The position numbers were made by a program, and so were the translations under genes. The notes under the pieces were generated by a model. The model saw nothing but the letters and a program-made list of their open reading frames with translations, was not told the DNA's origin and made no database searches. DNA of 64,000 nt from Paeniglutamicibacter sulfureus (GTDB taxonomy: Bacteria; Actinomycetota; Actinomycetes; Actinomycetales; Micrococcaceae): positions 4,509,526 to 4,573,525 of the forward strand of contig NZ_BAAAWO010000001.1 of the NCBI RefSeq assembly GCF_039535115.1, in the 5' to 3' direction. This document shows, piece after piece, positions 9,039 through 18,240 of the stretch; position 1 is the first letter of the stretch; each line of letters starts with the position of its first letter.

Positions 9039-9659
9039 ATGTCTGCCGAAAAACTCACGGGTCGTCGCGCTCGCCTCGAACGCATCACCAGCGAGTCCTC
9101 CGTCTTTGTCGAACTTGATCTGGACGGCACCGGCCGCTCGGAAATCAGCACCGGCGTCCCGTTCTACGACCACATGCTGACCGCGCTTTCGAAGCATTCG
9201 CTGATCGACCTGACGGTGCGCGCCACCGGAGACATCCACATCGACGTGCACCACACCGTCGAAGACACCGCCATCACCATTGGCGAGGTGCTGCGCACCG
9301 CCCTGGGAAACAAGGCGGGCATCACCCGCTTCGGCACCGCCTATGCCCCGCTGGACGAGGCCCTGGCACGCGCCGTTGTCGACATCTCCGGGCGCCCCTA
9401 CCTGGTCCACGGCGGCGAGCCCGCAGGCCAGGAATACCACCTGATCGGCGGCCACTTCACGGGGTCGATGACCCGGCACGTCTTCGAGGCGCTGACCTTC
9501 CACGCCCAGATCTGTGCCCACATCGAGGTGCTTTCCGGACGCGACCCGCACCACATCGTCGAGGCCCAGTTCAAGGCATTTGCCCGTGCCCTGCGCGAAG
9601 CCGTGCAACCCGATGCCCGCATCGGCGACGCCATCCCGTCCACGAAGGGTGCGCTGTAG
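9039..9659 (+). CDS. hisB: Imidazoleglycerol-phosphate dehydratase
   Basis: Dehydrates imidazoleglycerol phosphate in histidine synthesis. At 206 residues it is the monofunctional bacterial form. Manganese-binding histidine motifs are present: [26 protein letters not shown] and the second half [22 protein letters not shown]. An ATG at 9033 overlaps the AAGGA; the ATG at 9039 has it at 6 bases and is preferred. hisH follows immediately after the stop codon. Confidence 0.95.
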   Translation: MSAEKLTGRRARLERITSESSVFVELDLDGTGRSEISTGVPFYDHMLTALSKHSLIDLTVRATGDIHIDVHHTVEDTAITIGEVLRTALGNKAGITRFGTAYAPLDEALARAVVDISGRPYLVHGGEPAGQEYHLIGGHFTGSMTRHVFEALTFHAQICAHIEVLSGRDPHHIVEAQFKAFARALREAVQPDARIGDAIPSTKGAL

Positions 9660-10295
9660 ATGGCGGCCAAGACAGTCACCGTCCTTGACTACGGTTCCGG
9701 CAACGTCCGCTCGGCCGTCAGGGCCCTTGAGGCAGCCGGCGCCGAGGTCAAGCTCTCGGCCAAGCCCGAGGACATCCTGGAATGCGACGGGCTCTTTGTT
9801 CCCGGCGTCGGTGCCTTTGCCGCCGTCATGCAGGCACTGAAGGATGTCGGTGCCATCCGCTGGATCGGACGCCGCATCGCCGGCGGTCGCCCGGTGCTCG
9901 GCGTCTGCGTCGGACACCAGGTCTTCTTTGACGAGGGCGTGGAACACGGGATCCGCACCCCGGGACTGGCCGAATGGCCCGGCACCGTGGAGCTGCTCAA
10001 GGCCCCGGTCGTCCCGCACATGGGATGGAACACCGTTACCCCGCCGGCCGGAAGCAAGCTCTTTGCCGGTATCGAGGACGAGCGCTTCTACTTCGTGCAC
10101 TCCTACGCGGTGCAGGAATGGAACTTCGACGTCGCCCAGCCCAAGATGGTCCCGCCGCAGGTCACCTGGGCCGAACACGGCGTTCCCTTCATTGCCGGGA
10201 TCGAGAACGGGCCCCTGTGCGCCCTGCAATTCCACCCGGAGAAGTCCGGCGAGGCCGGGGCCAAATTGCTGCGCAACTGGTTGGGGACCCTCTAG
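9660..10295 (+). CDS. hisH: Imidazole glycerol phosphate synthase, glutaminase subunit
   Basis: Supplies ammonia from glutamine to HisF. The 211-residue class I amidotransferase has the strand start [13 protein letters not shown], the nucleophile cysteine in [12 protein letters not shown] and the His/Glu pair in [10 protein letters not shown]. The ATG directly follows the hisB TAG, so translation is probably coupled. The partner hisF is not in this window. Confidence 0.95.
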   Translation: MAAKTVTVLDYGSGNVRSAVRALEAAGAEVKLSAKPEDILECDGLFVPGVGAFAAVMQALKDVGAIRWIGRRIAGGRPVLGVCVGHQVFFDEGVEHGIRTPGLAEWPGTVELLKAPVVPHMGWNTVTPPAGSKLFAGIEDERFYFVHSYAVQEWNFDVAQPKMVPPQVTWAEHGVPFIAGIENGPLCALQFHPEKSGEAGAKLLRNWLGTL

Positions 10296-10298
10296 ACC

Positions 10299-10448
10299 AT
10301 GTGGTCCATCATCCTCATGGCGGTCGCCGGCCTGCTGGCCGGCGGAGCGCTCTCGCTGCGCCAGCAACGCGCCCATATCTCCTGGATCATCGCCGCCTGG
10401 GTGCTGGCCGGGATGGCGCTCTTCGCAGCCTACGCCCTGACGCTTTAA
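10299..10448 (+). CDS. Small two-helix membrane protein in the his operon
   Basis: A 49-residue ORF starts 3 bases after the hisH stop. It has two hydrophobic segments (about 3-18 and 28-48) separated by a short basic loop RQQRAH, predicting a hairpin in the membrane. GC-rich third positions match its neighbours, which supports real coding. Its position between hisH and hisA suggests co-translation. I know of no function, and it resembles no enzyme. Confidence 0.65.
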   Translation: MWSIILMAVAGLLAGGALSLRQQRAHISWIIAAWVLAGMALFAAYALTL

Positions 10449-10541
10449 CCGGCACCCCCCACCGGCCGGCACGATCGTTGCCGGACCCGCCTCGCATCAC
10501 CCGGCCCCAATGCGCCGGCCCGGAAAAACCAAGGAATGATC

Positions 10542-11285
10542 ATGACCGAGAACCAAAACAACATCCTGGAATTGTTGCCCGCCGTGGACGTGGCCGACGG
10601 CCAGGCCGTGCGCCTGGTCCAGGGCGAGGCCGGATCCGAAACCGGATACGGCGACCCGCTTGAGGCAGCACTTGCGTGGCAGAACGCAGGAGCCGAATGG
10701 GTGCACCTGGTGGACCTGGACGCTGCCTTCGGCCGCGGCCACAACACCGAGATCCTGGGCCGCATTGCCAAGGAACTGACCATCAAGGTCGAGCTCTCCG
10801 GCGGCATCCGCGACGACGAGTCCCTCGACCGCGCCCTGGAATTCGGCGCCACCCGTGTCAATCTGGGCACCGCCGCCCTGGAAAACCCGGAGTGGACCGC
10901 ACGGGCCATCGCCCGCCACGGCGACAAGATCGCCGTGGGCCTGGACGTGCGCGGAACCACGCTGTCCGGCCGCGGCTGGACCAAGGAGGGCGGGGACATC
11001 TGGGAGGTCCTGGCCCGCCTGGAAGATGCCGGATGCGCCCGCTACGTGGTCACCGACGTGACCAAGGACGGAACGCTGCGCGGACCCAACGTCGAACTGC
11101 TCGCCGAAATGTGCAAGCGCACCGACAAGCCGGTCATCGCCTCCGGCGGCATCTCCAGCCTTGAGGACCTGCGCGTTTTGCGCGAACTGGTCCCCAACGG
11201 CGTTGAAGGCGCGATCGTGGGCAAGGCGCTGTACGCCGGCAAGTTCACCATGGCCGAAGCACTGGACGTGGCAGGCCGCCGCTAG
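10542..11285 (+). CDS. priA: Phosphoribosyl isomerase PriA (HisA/TrpF bifunctional type)
   Basis: A 247-residue (beta-alpha)8 barrel that isomerises ProFAR in histidine synthesis. In actinobacteria the same enzyme usually also serves tryptophan synthesis in place of TrpF. Visible: catalytic Asp in [24 protein letters not shown], the phosphate motif [14 protein letters not shown] with the second catalytic Asp, and the PriA-style loop [11 protein letters not shown] with its tryptophan. The ATG at 10542 has AAGGA at 6 bases; the ATG at 10536 overlaps it. That it is bifunctional is inferred from lineage and loop. Confidence 0.9.
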   Translation: MTENQNNILELLPAVDVADGQAVRLVQGEAGSETGYGDPLEAALAWQNAGAEWVHLVDLDAAFGRGHNTEILGRIAKELTIKVELSGGIRDDESLDRALEFGATRVNLGTAALENPEWTARAIARHGDKIAVGLDVRGTTLSGRGWTKEGGDIWEVLARLEDAGCARYVVTDVTKDGTLRGPNVELLAEMCKRTDKPVIASGGISSLEDLRVLRELVPNGVEGAIVGKALYAGKFTMAEALDVAGRR

Positions 11286-11326
11286 GATCCAGCGGCCGCC
11301 GCTTTCGGGCGGCAACAGGCATCGAT

Positions 11327-11367
11327 CGGATGGGGGCACTGCCGCGTTGCGGCGCTGCCCCCATCCG
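11327..11367 (+). terminator. Terminator after hisA/priA
   Basis: A 12-bp outer stem (11327-11338 with 11356-11367) and a nested GCCGC/GCGGC stem form one long GC-rich hairpin between priA and the sseB-like gene. Confidence 0.65.
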
Positions 11368-11500
11368 TGTCTCCGAGCGAGCTTCACCACACCGCCGGGG
11401 CGCCGGCACCCAACGAATCGGCCCGGCACATGGGCGCCCGGGCCACAGGCACCGAATCCCGCGATCCACCCCTGACGTGGGCGCAAGATAGCATGTGCAT

Positions 11501-12415
11501 ATGAGCACGAATTCTCCTTCTTCCCCCGCCGGACAAGGCGCACAGCGCCACCTGCCCGGACATATCGCCGCCGCCCTGGCACGCGCCGGCGGGTCCGGAG
11601 ATTCCGCGGGGCAAAGCTGGGAAGGCCGGGACCTCGGCGGCGAGGGAAACCCGCTGCACAACTTCGACAACGACAACGGCCTGATCGACGCGCAGCTCAA
11701 GGCGGCCCTCGAGGGCCTCATCGCCGGAACCGGCACCGAGCAACAGGTCCATGCCGCCCTTGCAGGGGCCCGCGTCTACATCGCCGTCGTGGCCCAGCTG
11801 GCCGAAGGCGGCATGGGGGAACACGGCTTTGCCGAGGACAAGGAAGCCGACATGGCCCTGGTCACCCTCACGGCTCCCGACGGCCGGAAGGCCCTGCCGG
11901 TGTTCAGCAGTGTCGAGAACCTCCAGGCCTGGCATGCCGAGGCGCGCCCCGTGGCCGTCTACGCCCCGCGGGCTGCACTTTCGGCCGTGAGCGAGGAAGC
12001 CCAAATGCTGGTCCTGGACCCCGGCGCCGACTTCACTTTCGTGCTGCGCCGTCCGGGCATGTGGGCCCTTGCCCGGCAAGAGGACTGGACCCCCAGCTAC
12101 CTCAGCGAGGAGCTGGCAGCCGTGGTTGCCGAACAGGCAGCGAGCGAAGCGGCACTAGCCGCGATCCACATGGCACCGGGACGCGGGGTGGGGTCGCGCA
12201 CCGCCGCAGGCACGTCCGTGCCCGGTGGGGGTTCCGGACCGGAACTGCGCCTTGAATTCACCTTCCGCCCGGGTATCGACGAGGCAGGGGCCCGCGAGTG
12301 CGTCTCGCGGATCCACGCTCGGTTGTCGGCCAACCAGGACTTTGCCCACAATGTCGATTCGCTCGAGGTTGCCCTGAAGGCAGGACCAACCTCGGATCCC
12401 GGTACGCCGGCATGA
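11501..12415 (+). CDS. SseB family protein
   Basis: A 304-residue soluble protein whose middle part (about 60-190) resembles the SseB N-terminal domain (DAQLKAALEGLIAGTGTEQQ, LTAPDGRKALPVFSSVENLQAW). The C-terminal part is Ala/Gly-rich with a further alpha-beta stretch. The molecular role of SseB proteins in actinobacteria is not established. A TAGCAT hexamer lies 6 bases before the ATG at 11501, favouring a leaderless start over the GTG at 11495. The stop overlaps the ATG of the transporter gene (ATGA). Confidence 0.75.
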   Translation: MSTNSPSSPAGQGAQRHLPGHIAAALARAGGSGDSAGQSWEGRDLGGEGNPLHNFDNDNGLIDAQLKAALEGLIAGTGTEQQVHAALAGARVYIAVVAQLAEGGMGEHGFAEDKEADMALVTLTAPDGRKALPVFSSVENLQAWHAEARPVAVYAPRAALSAVSEEAQMLVLDPGADFTFVLRRPGMWALARQEDWTPSYLSEELAAVVAEQAASEAALAAIHMAPGRGVGSRTAAGTSVPGGGSGPELRLEFTFRPGIDEAGARECVSRIHARLSANQDFAHNVDSLEVALKAGPTSDPGTPA

Positions 12416-13755
12416 AATTCGGTCGCTACGGCCAGTTGCTGCGGCAGCCGGGTGTGGCTCCGCTGCTGCTGATCGGCATGGTGGCCCGGCTTCCGCACGC
12501 CACGGTCGGCCTGCTCCTATTGCTGCACCTGGTCAACGAACTGGGACTTGACTGGGGCCCGGCCGGTCTCGTGGTCGGGCTGATGACCATTGGCATCGCC
12601 CTGGGCGCACCTTGGCGCGGACACGTGGTGGACATGTACGGGCTGCGTCGGGCGCTGATTCCCTCCATCATCGCCGAAGCCGTGGTGTGGAGCATCGTTC
12701 CCCAGGTCTCCTTCACCTGGGTGCTGCCACTCGTGTTCCTCGGCGGACTCTTTTCCCTGCCGGTCTTCTCCGTGGTCCGCACCGCCCTGGGCGTGATGAC
12801 CACGGGGGAGACCCGGCGGTCGGCCTTCGCCCTGGATGCGATGGGCACCGAACTGGTTTTCATCGTCGGACCGGCGACAGCGGGGATCGTGGCCACATCA
12901 CTGGACACCACCGTCGGGATGATCGGGATCGCCGCCGCGGCATCGCTCAGCGGCGTGGCGCTGATGATCCTGAATCCGCCCACCCGGTCCGGCCAGCCCG
13001 GAGCCGTGGCCACCCAGGCCAACCCGCACGAGGAACGCCTCGGGGCCGAGGCCTCGCTGATCGCCGCCGGACCCGGCGGCCTGGCAGAGGTCGAGGGCGA
13101 GTTGATCCTGGCCGGGGCCAAGTCGACGCGGGCGCGCATCTCCGCCCGCGGACGCGGCTTCCGTCACAAGTTCGGATGGGTCAGTGCCTCGGTGATCGCG
13201 GTGTTCATTGCAGCCTCCGGCGCGGGGCTGCTGCTCTCGGGCACCGAGGTCGGCATCATTTCGCTTCTCGACGCGCAGCACAGCGAGGGCCAGCTGGGAA
13301 TCGTCTTCCTCTTCTGGTGCGGCGCCTCGCTGGTGGGCGGGCTGATCTACGGCAGCCAGAACCGGCGCATCTCACCGATTGTGCTGTTGCTGGCCATGGC
13401 GGTGCTCACCGTCCCGATGGCGTTCGCCACCGGCACCTGGTCGCTGGCCCTGCTCTCGATCCTGCCCGGCATGCTGTGCGCGCCGGTGCTCTCGGCGGCC
13501 TCGGAATGGTTGACCGACCTGGTGGCGGAAAAGCGGCGCGGGGAGGCCATGGGCTGGTACGGCTCGGCATTGACCACCGGCACGGCACTGGGTTCGCCCA
13601 TCACCGGTGCCACCGTGGACTCGTTCGGTGCAAACGCGGGATTCATCGTGGTCGGTGCCATTGCCGCCGTGGTGTGCGCGGTGGCGTTGGTGGCACAGCA
13701 GGTGCGCCGGCGCCGGGCCACGACCCGGGCACGCACACTCATCCAGGACGCATAA
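12412..13755 (+). CDS. MFS transporter
   Basis: A 447-residue membrane protein with about twelve hydrophobic segments in two halves joined by a charged cytoplasmic loop (about 195-245). The first loop carries a GxxxDxxGRR-like motif (GHVVDMYGLRR). C-terminal segments include FLFWCGASLVGGLIYG and GSALTTGTALGSPITG. The substrate cannot be deduced; drug or sugar efflux are both common in this family. It overlaps the SseB-like gene by 4 bases and ends in a strong terminator. Confidence 0.85.
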   Translation: MKFGRYGQLLRQPGVAPLLLIGMVARLPHATVGLLLLLHLVNELGLDWGPAGLVVGLMTIGIALGAPWRGHVVDMYGLRRALIPSIIAEAVVWSIVPQVSFTWVLPLVFLGGLFSLPVFSVVRTALGVMTTGETRRSAFALDAMGTELVFIVGPATAGIVATSLDTTVGMIGIAAAASLSGVALMILNPPTRSGQPGAVATQANPHEERLGAEASLIAAGPGGLAEVEGELILAGAKSTRARISARGRGFRHKFGWVSASVIAVFIAASGAGLLLSGTEVGIISLLDAQHSEGQLGIVFLFWCGASLVGGLIYGSQNRRISPIVLLLAMAVLTVPMAFATGTWSLALLSILPGMLCAPVLSAASEWLTDLVAEKRRGEAMGWYGSALTTGTALGSPITGATVDSFGANAGFIVVGAIAAVVCAVALVAQQVRRRRATTRARTLIQDA

Positions 13756-13770
13756 GCCGGGGGACAAACA

Positions 13771-13802
13771 AAAAATGCCCCGCCGTGAAGCGGGGCATTT
13801 TT
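13771..13802. terminator. Rho-independent bidirectional terminator
   Basis: AAAAATGCCCCGC at 13771-13783 pairs with GCGGGGCATTTTT at 13790-13802. A-tract and T-tract flank a GC-rich stem, so it works in both directions, serving the MFS gene and the convergent DUF1844 gene. Confidence 0.92.
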
Positions 13803-13907
13803 CGGCACTGCGGCCGGGAGGAACAAGTCGGTGCCGGCTGCCCGGAACCACTCTGTGATCAACCTCTCGACCGCAAGCCGCCAAAATCTTGCAGTGTTAC
13901 GCGGGTG

Positions 13908-14273
13908 TTAGTTCACCGGGCCGGTGAGCTTTTCGCCCGGGCCCTTGCCCGGCTCGTCCGGGAAGGTCGAGGCTTCGCGGAAGGCAAGCTGCAGCGAACG
14001 CAGGCCGTCGCGCAAAGGACCGGCGTGCTGGGAGCCGATTTCCGGGGATGCGGAGACGACCAAACCTGCAAGGGCGGTGATGAGCTTGCGGGCCTCGTCA
14101 AGGTCCTTCAGCTCTTCGGCGTCGTTGCCCTCGGCCAGTCCGCATTTGACTGCGGCGGCGCTCATGAGGTGAACGGCGGCGGTGGTGATGATTTCAACGG
14201 CTGCCACCTCGGCGATGTCGCGGATCTCGTTGGTGGCGTTGTTGGAGTCCGGATTGGTTTCAGGGGTGCTCAT
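13908..14273 (-). CDS. DUF1844 domain protein
   Basis: A 121-residue protein with a helical DUF1844 core: IAEVAAVEIITTAAVHLMSAAAVKCGL followed by LDEARKLITALAGLV. The C-terminal tail is Pro/Gly-rich. The function is unknown in the family. The divergent position just upstream of infC is common in actinobacteria. The ATG at 14273 follows GGAAAG at 9 bases on its strand. Confidence 0.82.
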   Translation of the reverse strand: MSTPETNPDSNNATNEIRDIAEVAAVEIITTAAVHLMSAAAVKCGLAEGNDAEELKDLDEARKLITALAGLVVSASPEIGSQHAGPLRDGLRSLQLAFREASTFPDEPGKGPGEKLTGPVN

Positions 14274-14477
14274 ACTGCTAAGCTTTCCATAGACCGACTG
14301 AATCCGTGTACTTGGATGCGCCGCCCACCGGGTGGATGTGACCAAGGAGCCATGGAACCAGTACGCAAGTGGAGGCCACTCCCACCCGCAGCAGCCGAAT
14401 CAGGCGGCCGGGTAAGTTCGGTGCCGATGACCCCGCGGGGTTCGTTGGCTGGATGAATTTTCATCGATCGAATCTGG

Positions 14478-14516
14478 GGCCTTCGCCTGCACATGCAGCC
14501 GAGGGCCTTTCCTTTT
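14478..14516 (+). promoter_or_regulatory. Hairpin plus T-rich tract in the infC leader, candidate attenuator
   Basis: GGCCTTCGCCTGCA (14478-14491) pairs with TGCAGCCGAGGGCC (14494-14507) apart from one mismatch and one G-T pair. TTTCCTTTT follows at 14508-14516. The site is about 40 bases before infC, so it could terminate transcription ahead of the ribosomal-protein operon. Regulation by L20 or IF3 is known for this operon in other bacteria; here it is inference. Confidence 0.5.
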
Positions 14517-14557
14517 GCTGCGGTGGCCTCGAACTTCGAACTACTCAGGAGCAACAC

Positions 14558-15568
14558 ATTAGCGATCCACGCATTAATGATCGAATCCGCGTCCCAGAGG
14601 TGCGGCTTGTCGGCCCTGCCGGTGAACAGGTTGGCATTGTCCGTATTGAGGATGCACTTCGTCTTGCCGTCGAGTCCGACCTTGATCTCGTGGAGGTGGC
14701 GCCTACCGCCAAGCCTCCCGTGTGCAAGTTGATGGACTTCGGAAAGTACAAGTACGAGGCTGCAGTCAAGGCACGTGAAACGCGCAAGAACCAGACGAAC
14801 ACCGTGCTGAAGGAAATTCGTTTCCGTCTGAAGATCGACACGCACGACTACGAAACCAAGGTCGGACACGCCCTTCGCTTCCTGGGCGCCGGTGACAAGG
14901 TCAAGGCCATGATCCAGTTCCGTGGCCGCGAACAGCAGCGTCCGGAAATGGGCATTCGTCTGTTGAACAAGTTTGCCGAGGCAGTTGCCGAGGTTGGCTT
15001 GGTTGAGTCGACGCCACGTATCGATGGCCGAAACATGGTCATGGTTGTCGGGCCTCTCAAGAACAAGGCAGAGGCCAAGGCCGAAGCCCGTCGCTTGGAA
15101 CAGCGCGATGCCGACAAGGCCAAGGCAGCCAACCCGAAGGCCAAGATGGACACCTCGGAGCCCCAGGGCGAGATCGGCGGCTCCGTTGCCGATGTCATCG
15201 AGTCGGACATCATGGAAAAGCTTGCCAAGGTACGTGCGGAGGCAGCGGCTGAAGAGGCCGCAGCAGCCGCGGCACCAAAGGTCGCCCCGGTCAGGACAGC
15301 CCCAGCAGCGGCCAAGGCCCCTGTCAGGTCGGCACCCGCCCGCGAGACTTCCAGCCGTCCGGCAGCCTCAAAGGCACCGGCAGCAGCACGTCCGGCGGTC
15401 AGCAGGCCGGCAGCGGCAGCGGCCCCCAAGCCAGCCGTCGCAGCCAAGCCGGCAGCGGCACCGAAGCCAATGGCCGTTCCCAAGCCAATGGCCATGCCAC
15501 CAAAGCCTGCGGGCAAGCCGGGTCCGAAGCCCGCAACCCGCGCGCCCAAGCCCGGGACGACCAAGTAA
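14558..15568 (+). CDS. infC: Translation initiation factor IF-3 with AUU start and long Ala/Pro tail
   Basis: Prevents premature 50S joining and checks the start codon. The N-domain starts at [18 protein letters not shown], and the C-domain holds [17 protein letters not shown] and [13 protein letters not shown]. Family homology begins at an ATT at 14558, with CAGGAG 6 bases before it. No ATG or GTG lies nearby in frame, and an ATT start is the textbook autoregulatory feature of infC. From about residue 200 to 336 an Ala/Pro/Lys-rich low-complexity tail follows, which roughly doubles the usual length of about 180 residues. Confidence 0.93.
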   Translation: MSDPRINDRIRVPEVRLVGPAGEQVGIVRIEDALRLAVESDLDLVEVAPTAKPPVCKLMDFGKYKYEAAVKARETRKNQTNTVLKEIRFRLKIDTHDYETKVGHALRFLGAGDKVKAMIQFRGREQQRPEMGIRLLNKFAEAVAEVGLVESTPRIDGRNMVMVVGPLKNKAEAKAEARRLEQRDADKAKAANPKAKMDTSEPQGEIGGSVADVIESDIMEKLAKVRAEAAAEEAAAAAAPKVAPVRTAPAAAKAPVRSAPARETSSRPAASKAPAAARPAVSRPAAAAAPKPAVAAKPAAAPKPMAVPKPMAMPPKPAGKPGPKPATRAPKPGTTK

Positions 15569-15691
15569 GGTCGCCCCGAGCAGGGCAGCTCGCAAGAGCA
15601 ACACCAGAACCACGGATTCCCCCAAACGCGGGAGTCCGCACGATCCCCCGGTCCGAAAGGATCCCGGGAGCAAGTAAGGAGAACGGCGGAT

Positions 15692-15886
15692 ATGCCGAAG
15701 TTCAAGACCCACAGTGGCGCCAAGAAGCGCTTCAAGCTCACCGGTAGCGGCAAGCTCGTGCGCCAGCAGGCCAACCGCCGCCACTACCTGGAGCACAAGT
15801 CCTCCCGCATCACCCGTCGCCTGGCATCTGACCAGTTGGTCGCCAAGGCGGACGTCAAGACCATCAAGCGGATGCTCGGTCTCTAA
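15692..15886 (+). CDS. rpmI: 50S ribosomal protein bL35
   Basis: A 64-residue basic protein with the L35 signature [20 protein letters not shown] and the C-terminal LGL-type end (IKRMLGL). A strong AAGGAGAA ribosome site precedes it. It is the second gene of the infC-rpmI-rplT operon. Confidence 0.97.
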   Translation: MPKFKTHSGAKKRFKLTGSGKLVRQQANRRHYLEHKSSRITRRLASDQLVAKADVKTIKRMLGL

Positions 15887-15992
15887 CACCAGTCCGTCTT
15901 GGGAATCCTGATCCTGGATTCCCGACCACATAAAGATTTTTTGCCGGCCCAATATTTGAGGCCAGGCGGAACAGAAACAAAGGAGTACACAC

Positions 15993-16682
15993 GTGGCACG
16001 TGTGAAGCGGGCAGTAAACGCCCATAAGAAGCGTCGCGTCATTCTTGAACGCGCCAAGGGCTACCGCGGTCAGCGTTCGCGCTTGTACCGCAAGGCCAAG
16101 GAGCAGCTGCTCCACTCGTTCGTCTACAGCTACGGCGACCGCCGCAAGCGCAAGGGTGACTTCCGTCGCCTCTGGATCCAGCGCATCAACGCTGCATCCC
16201 GCGCCAACGACCTGACCTACAACCGCCTGATCCAGGGCCTGAAGGCTGCGTCGGTCGAGGTTGACCGCCGCATGCTGGCCGAGCTGGCTGTTTCGGATGC
16301 CAAGGCTTTCGCCGTACTGGTTGCAGTTGCCAAGCAGGCCCTCCCGGCCGATGTCAACGCCCCCAAGGCCGCCGCCGCAGCTCCGGTTGCACCGGCCAAG
16401 AAGGCTCCGGCCAAGAAGGCTGCCGTTGCAGCCCCGGCAGCAGAGGGTACCCCGGCCGAAAAGGCCGAGGCCGCCGGTGCCGTCAAGGGTGTCGAGGGTG
16501 AAGAGGCTCCGGCCGGATTCATCATCAAGGGCAACGCCGGTTCCAACAAGTACCACGTCCCGGGTTCGACCTGGTTCGACCAGACTGTTGCCGAATACTG
16601 GTTCAACAGCATTGAGTCTGCCAAGGCAGCCGGCTTCGAGCCTGCAGGCGGCGAATCCCGCCAGCAGATCAAGGACGCCTAG
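15993..16682 (+). CDS. rplT: 50S ribosomal protein bL20 with C-terminal extension
   Basis: Residues 1-117 are a normal L20 (GTG start after [43 protein letters not shown]), which binds 23S rRNA early in 50S assembly. Then comes an Ala/Lys/Pro linker (about 120-170) and a compact domain of about 50 residues: [19 protein letters not shown], then a WF pair and AAGFEPAGG. That last module resembles the short 'sunset' domain found at the ends of unrelated actinobacterial proteins. At 229 residues it is almost twice the usual L20. Confidence 0.95.
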   Translation: MARVKRAVNAHKKRRVILERAKGYRGQRSRLYRKAKEQLLHSFVYSYGDRRKRKGDFRRLWIQRINAASRANDLTYNRLIQGLKAASVEVDRRMLAELAVSDAKAFAVLVAVAKQALPADVNAPKAAAAAPVAPAKKAPAKKAAVAAPAAEGTPAEKAEAAGAVKGVEGEEAPAGFIIKGNAGSNKYHVPGSTWFDQTVAEYWFNSIESAKAAGFEPAGGESRQQIKDA

Positions 16683-16706
16683 TCCTTGAGCTCATAAAGC
16701 TCTAGT

Positions 16707-16744
16707 CCAAAGGGACGGAATCGTTGGCGATTCCGTCCCTTTGG
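16707..16744 (+). terminator. Terminator of the infC-rpmI-rplT operon
   Basis: A perfect 17-bp stem (16707-16723 with 16728-16744) is closed by TTGG, 24 bases after the rplT stop. Confidence 0.85.
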
Positions 16745-16768
16745 CGTATCCCCGGTAAAGTCATTCCC

Positions 16769-17677
16769 ATGAATCTTGCCGGAGACAACGAAGTGACCAT
16801 GACCAATGTTCGTGCCGAAAAGGTTCGCGAAGTGGCCCGACTGGCCACCCGCACGGGACGCGCCCGCAGCGGCGAGTTCCTGACCGAGGGCCCACAGGCC
16901 GTCCGCGAGGCCTTGCGCCTCCACCTTGAAAATGCCGAACATGGCCGGGCACCCGTTGTTCGGGCCGTCTATGCCACCGAAGACTGCCTGGACCGCTATC
17001 CGGAACTCGAGGTCATGTCCAACAAGGCCGACGGCATCCATACTCGACTGGTCAGCCAGGAAGTCTTGGCGGCGATGGCCGACACCGTGACACCACAGGG
17101 AATCGTGGCCGTGTGCATCATCCCCGAAACCAGCCTGCAGCAGGTAGCTGCCGGCAAGCCCCGCCTCGTGGCCGTATTGTGCCGCGTGCAGGATCCGGGC
17201 AACGCCGGCACGATCATCCGGGCAGCGGACGCAGCGGGCGCCGACGCAGTGGTGCTGACCGGGGGAAGCGTGGACGTCTACAACCCCAAGGCCGTGCGTT
17301 CCACCGTCGGTTCCGTCTTCCACCTGCCTATCGTCACCAATGTCGATTTGGGTGAAATCCTTGCCGCGTTCAAGGGCCAAGGCAGCACCGTTCTTGCAGC
17401 CGACGGCTACGCTGCCGCTGATTTGGATGCGCTCCAGGATGCCAGCGCCGCACGGCGCGCCGGGGCCGGGGCAGCTGCGCCCGAAGGGGAACCGGCGCTG
17501 GAAGACCAGACGGTGTGGCTTTTCGGAAACGAGGGCCAGGGCCTGGACGAAGCCGAACTTGCAGGTGCCGACCACCGCGTGGCTGTGCCGCTGTACGGGA
17601 TCGCCGAATCTCTCAACGTGGGAACCGCTGCGACGATGTGCCTCTATGCCTCGGCACGGGCGCAACGACGCGGTTAG
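16769..17677 (+). CDS. TrmH/SpoU family RNA 2'-O-methyltransferase
   Basis: A 302-residue SPOUT enzyme. An N-terminal RNA-binding substrate domain (about 12-100, REVARLATRTGRARSGEFLTEGP) precedes the knotted SAM domain with motif 1 QDPGNAGTIIRAADAAGAD, motif 2 FGNEGQGL and motif 3 VAVPLYGIAESLNVGTAATMCLY. Such enzymes methylate ribose in 23S rRNA; the exact nucleotide is not readable. The ATG at 16769 lies 7 bases after TAAAGT, so a leaderless transcript is likely. An upstream start at 16724 would sit in the terminator. Confidence 0.9.
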   Translation: MNLAGDNEVTMTNVRAEKVREVARLATRTGRARSGEFLTEGPQAVREALRLHLENAEHGRAPVVRAVYATEDCLDRYPELEVMSNKADGIHTRLVSQEVLAAMADTVTPQGIVAVCIIPETSLQQVAAGKPRLVAVLCRVQDPGNAGTIIRAADAAGADAVVLTGGSVDVYNPKAVRSTVGSVFHLPIVTNVDLGEILAAFKGQGSTVLAADGYAAADLDALQDASAARRAGAGAAAPEGEPALEDQTVWLFGNEGQGLDEAELAGADHRVAVPLYGIAESLNVGTAATMCLYASARAQRRG

Positions 17678-17805
17678 GTCGCCGGCCGCGCAACTGCGCG
17701 ACGGCGAAACACGCATCCGAGCGCCGTTCCGCTCCCGTGCGTGATCCACATCGAACCCGACATCCTCGGGGCTTCCGCGACGCTTCCCAACGAAGGATAA
17801 AGACC

Positions 17806-18240
17806 ATGGCCTACAAACAGATAGTCGCCGCCGCGATCCTGGACTCGCTCGTGTCCCCGAGCCGGCTGCTGGCCGCGCGACGCACCGCGCCGCCGGAGCT
17901 GGCGGGAATGTGGGAATTTCCCGGAGGCAAGCTCGAACCCGATGAGACCTGTGAAGACGGGGTGAAGCGCGAACTGGCCGAGGAGCTCGGCATCGAAGTG
18001 GCCCTGGGCAGCGAGGTCTTCGGTCCGGTCCCCGAGGGATGGGTGCTCAACGAACGTGCAGCGATGCGCGTCTGGTTTGCCGAGGTCACCGCCGGAACCC
18101 CGGACACGCTCGAGGACCACGACCAGCTGGCCTGGGTCGCATTGGAACACGAAGCACTCGAGGCCCTGGAATGGATACCTGCAGACCTTCCCATCGTCCG
18201 CGCGGTCCTGGCCGACACCTTGGCAGGTGCCACCCGGTGA
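17806..18240 (+). CDS. NUDIX hydrolase, MutT-like (8-oxo-dGTP diphosphatase family)
   Basis: A 144-residue protein with a full NUDIX box: GGKLEPDETCEDGVKRELAEELGI. The N-terminus (VAAAILDS, LLAARR) and WEFPGGK match MutT, which removes oxidised nucleotides. The ATG at 17806 follows GAAGGA at 9 bases. The TGA overlaps the GTG start of pcp (GTGA). Confidence 0.87.
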   Translation: MAYKQIVAAAILDSLVSPSRLLAARRTAPPELAGMWEFPGGKLEPDETCEDGVKRELAEELGIEVALGSEVFGPVPEGWVLNERAAMRVWFAEVTAGTPDTLEDHDQLAWVALEHEALEALEWIPADLPIVRAVLADTLAGATR

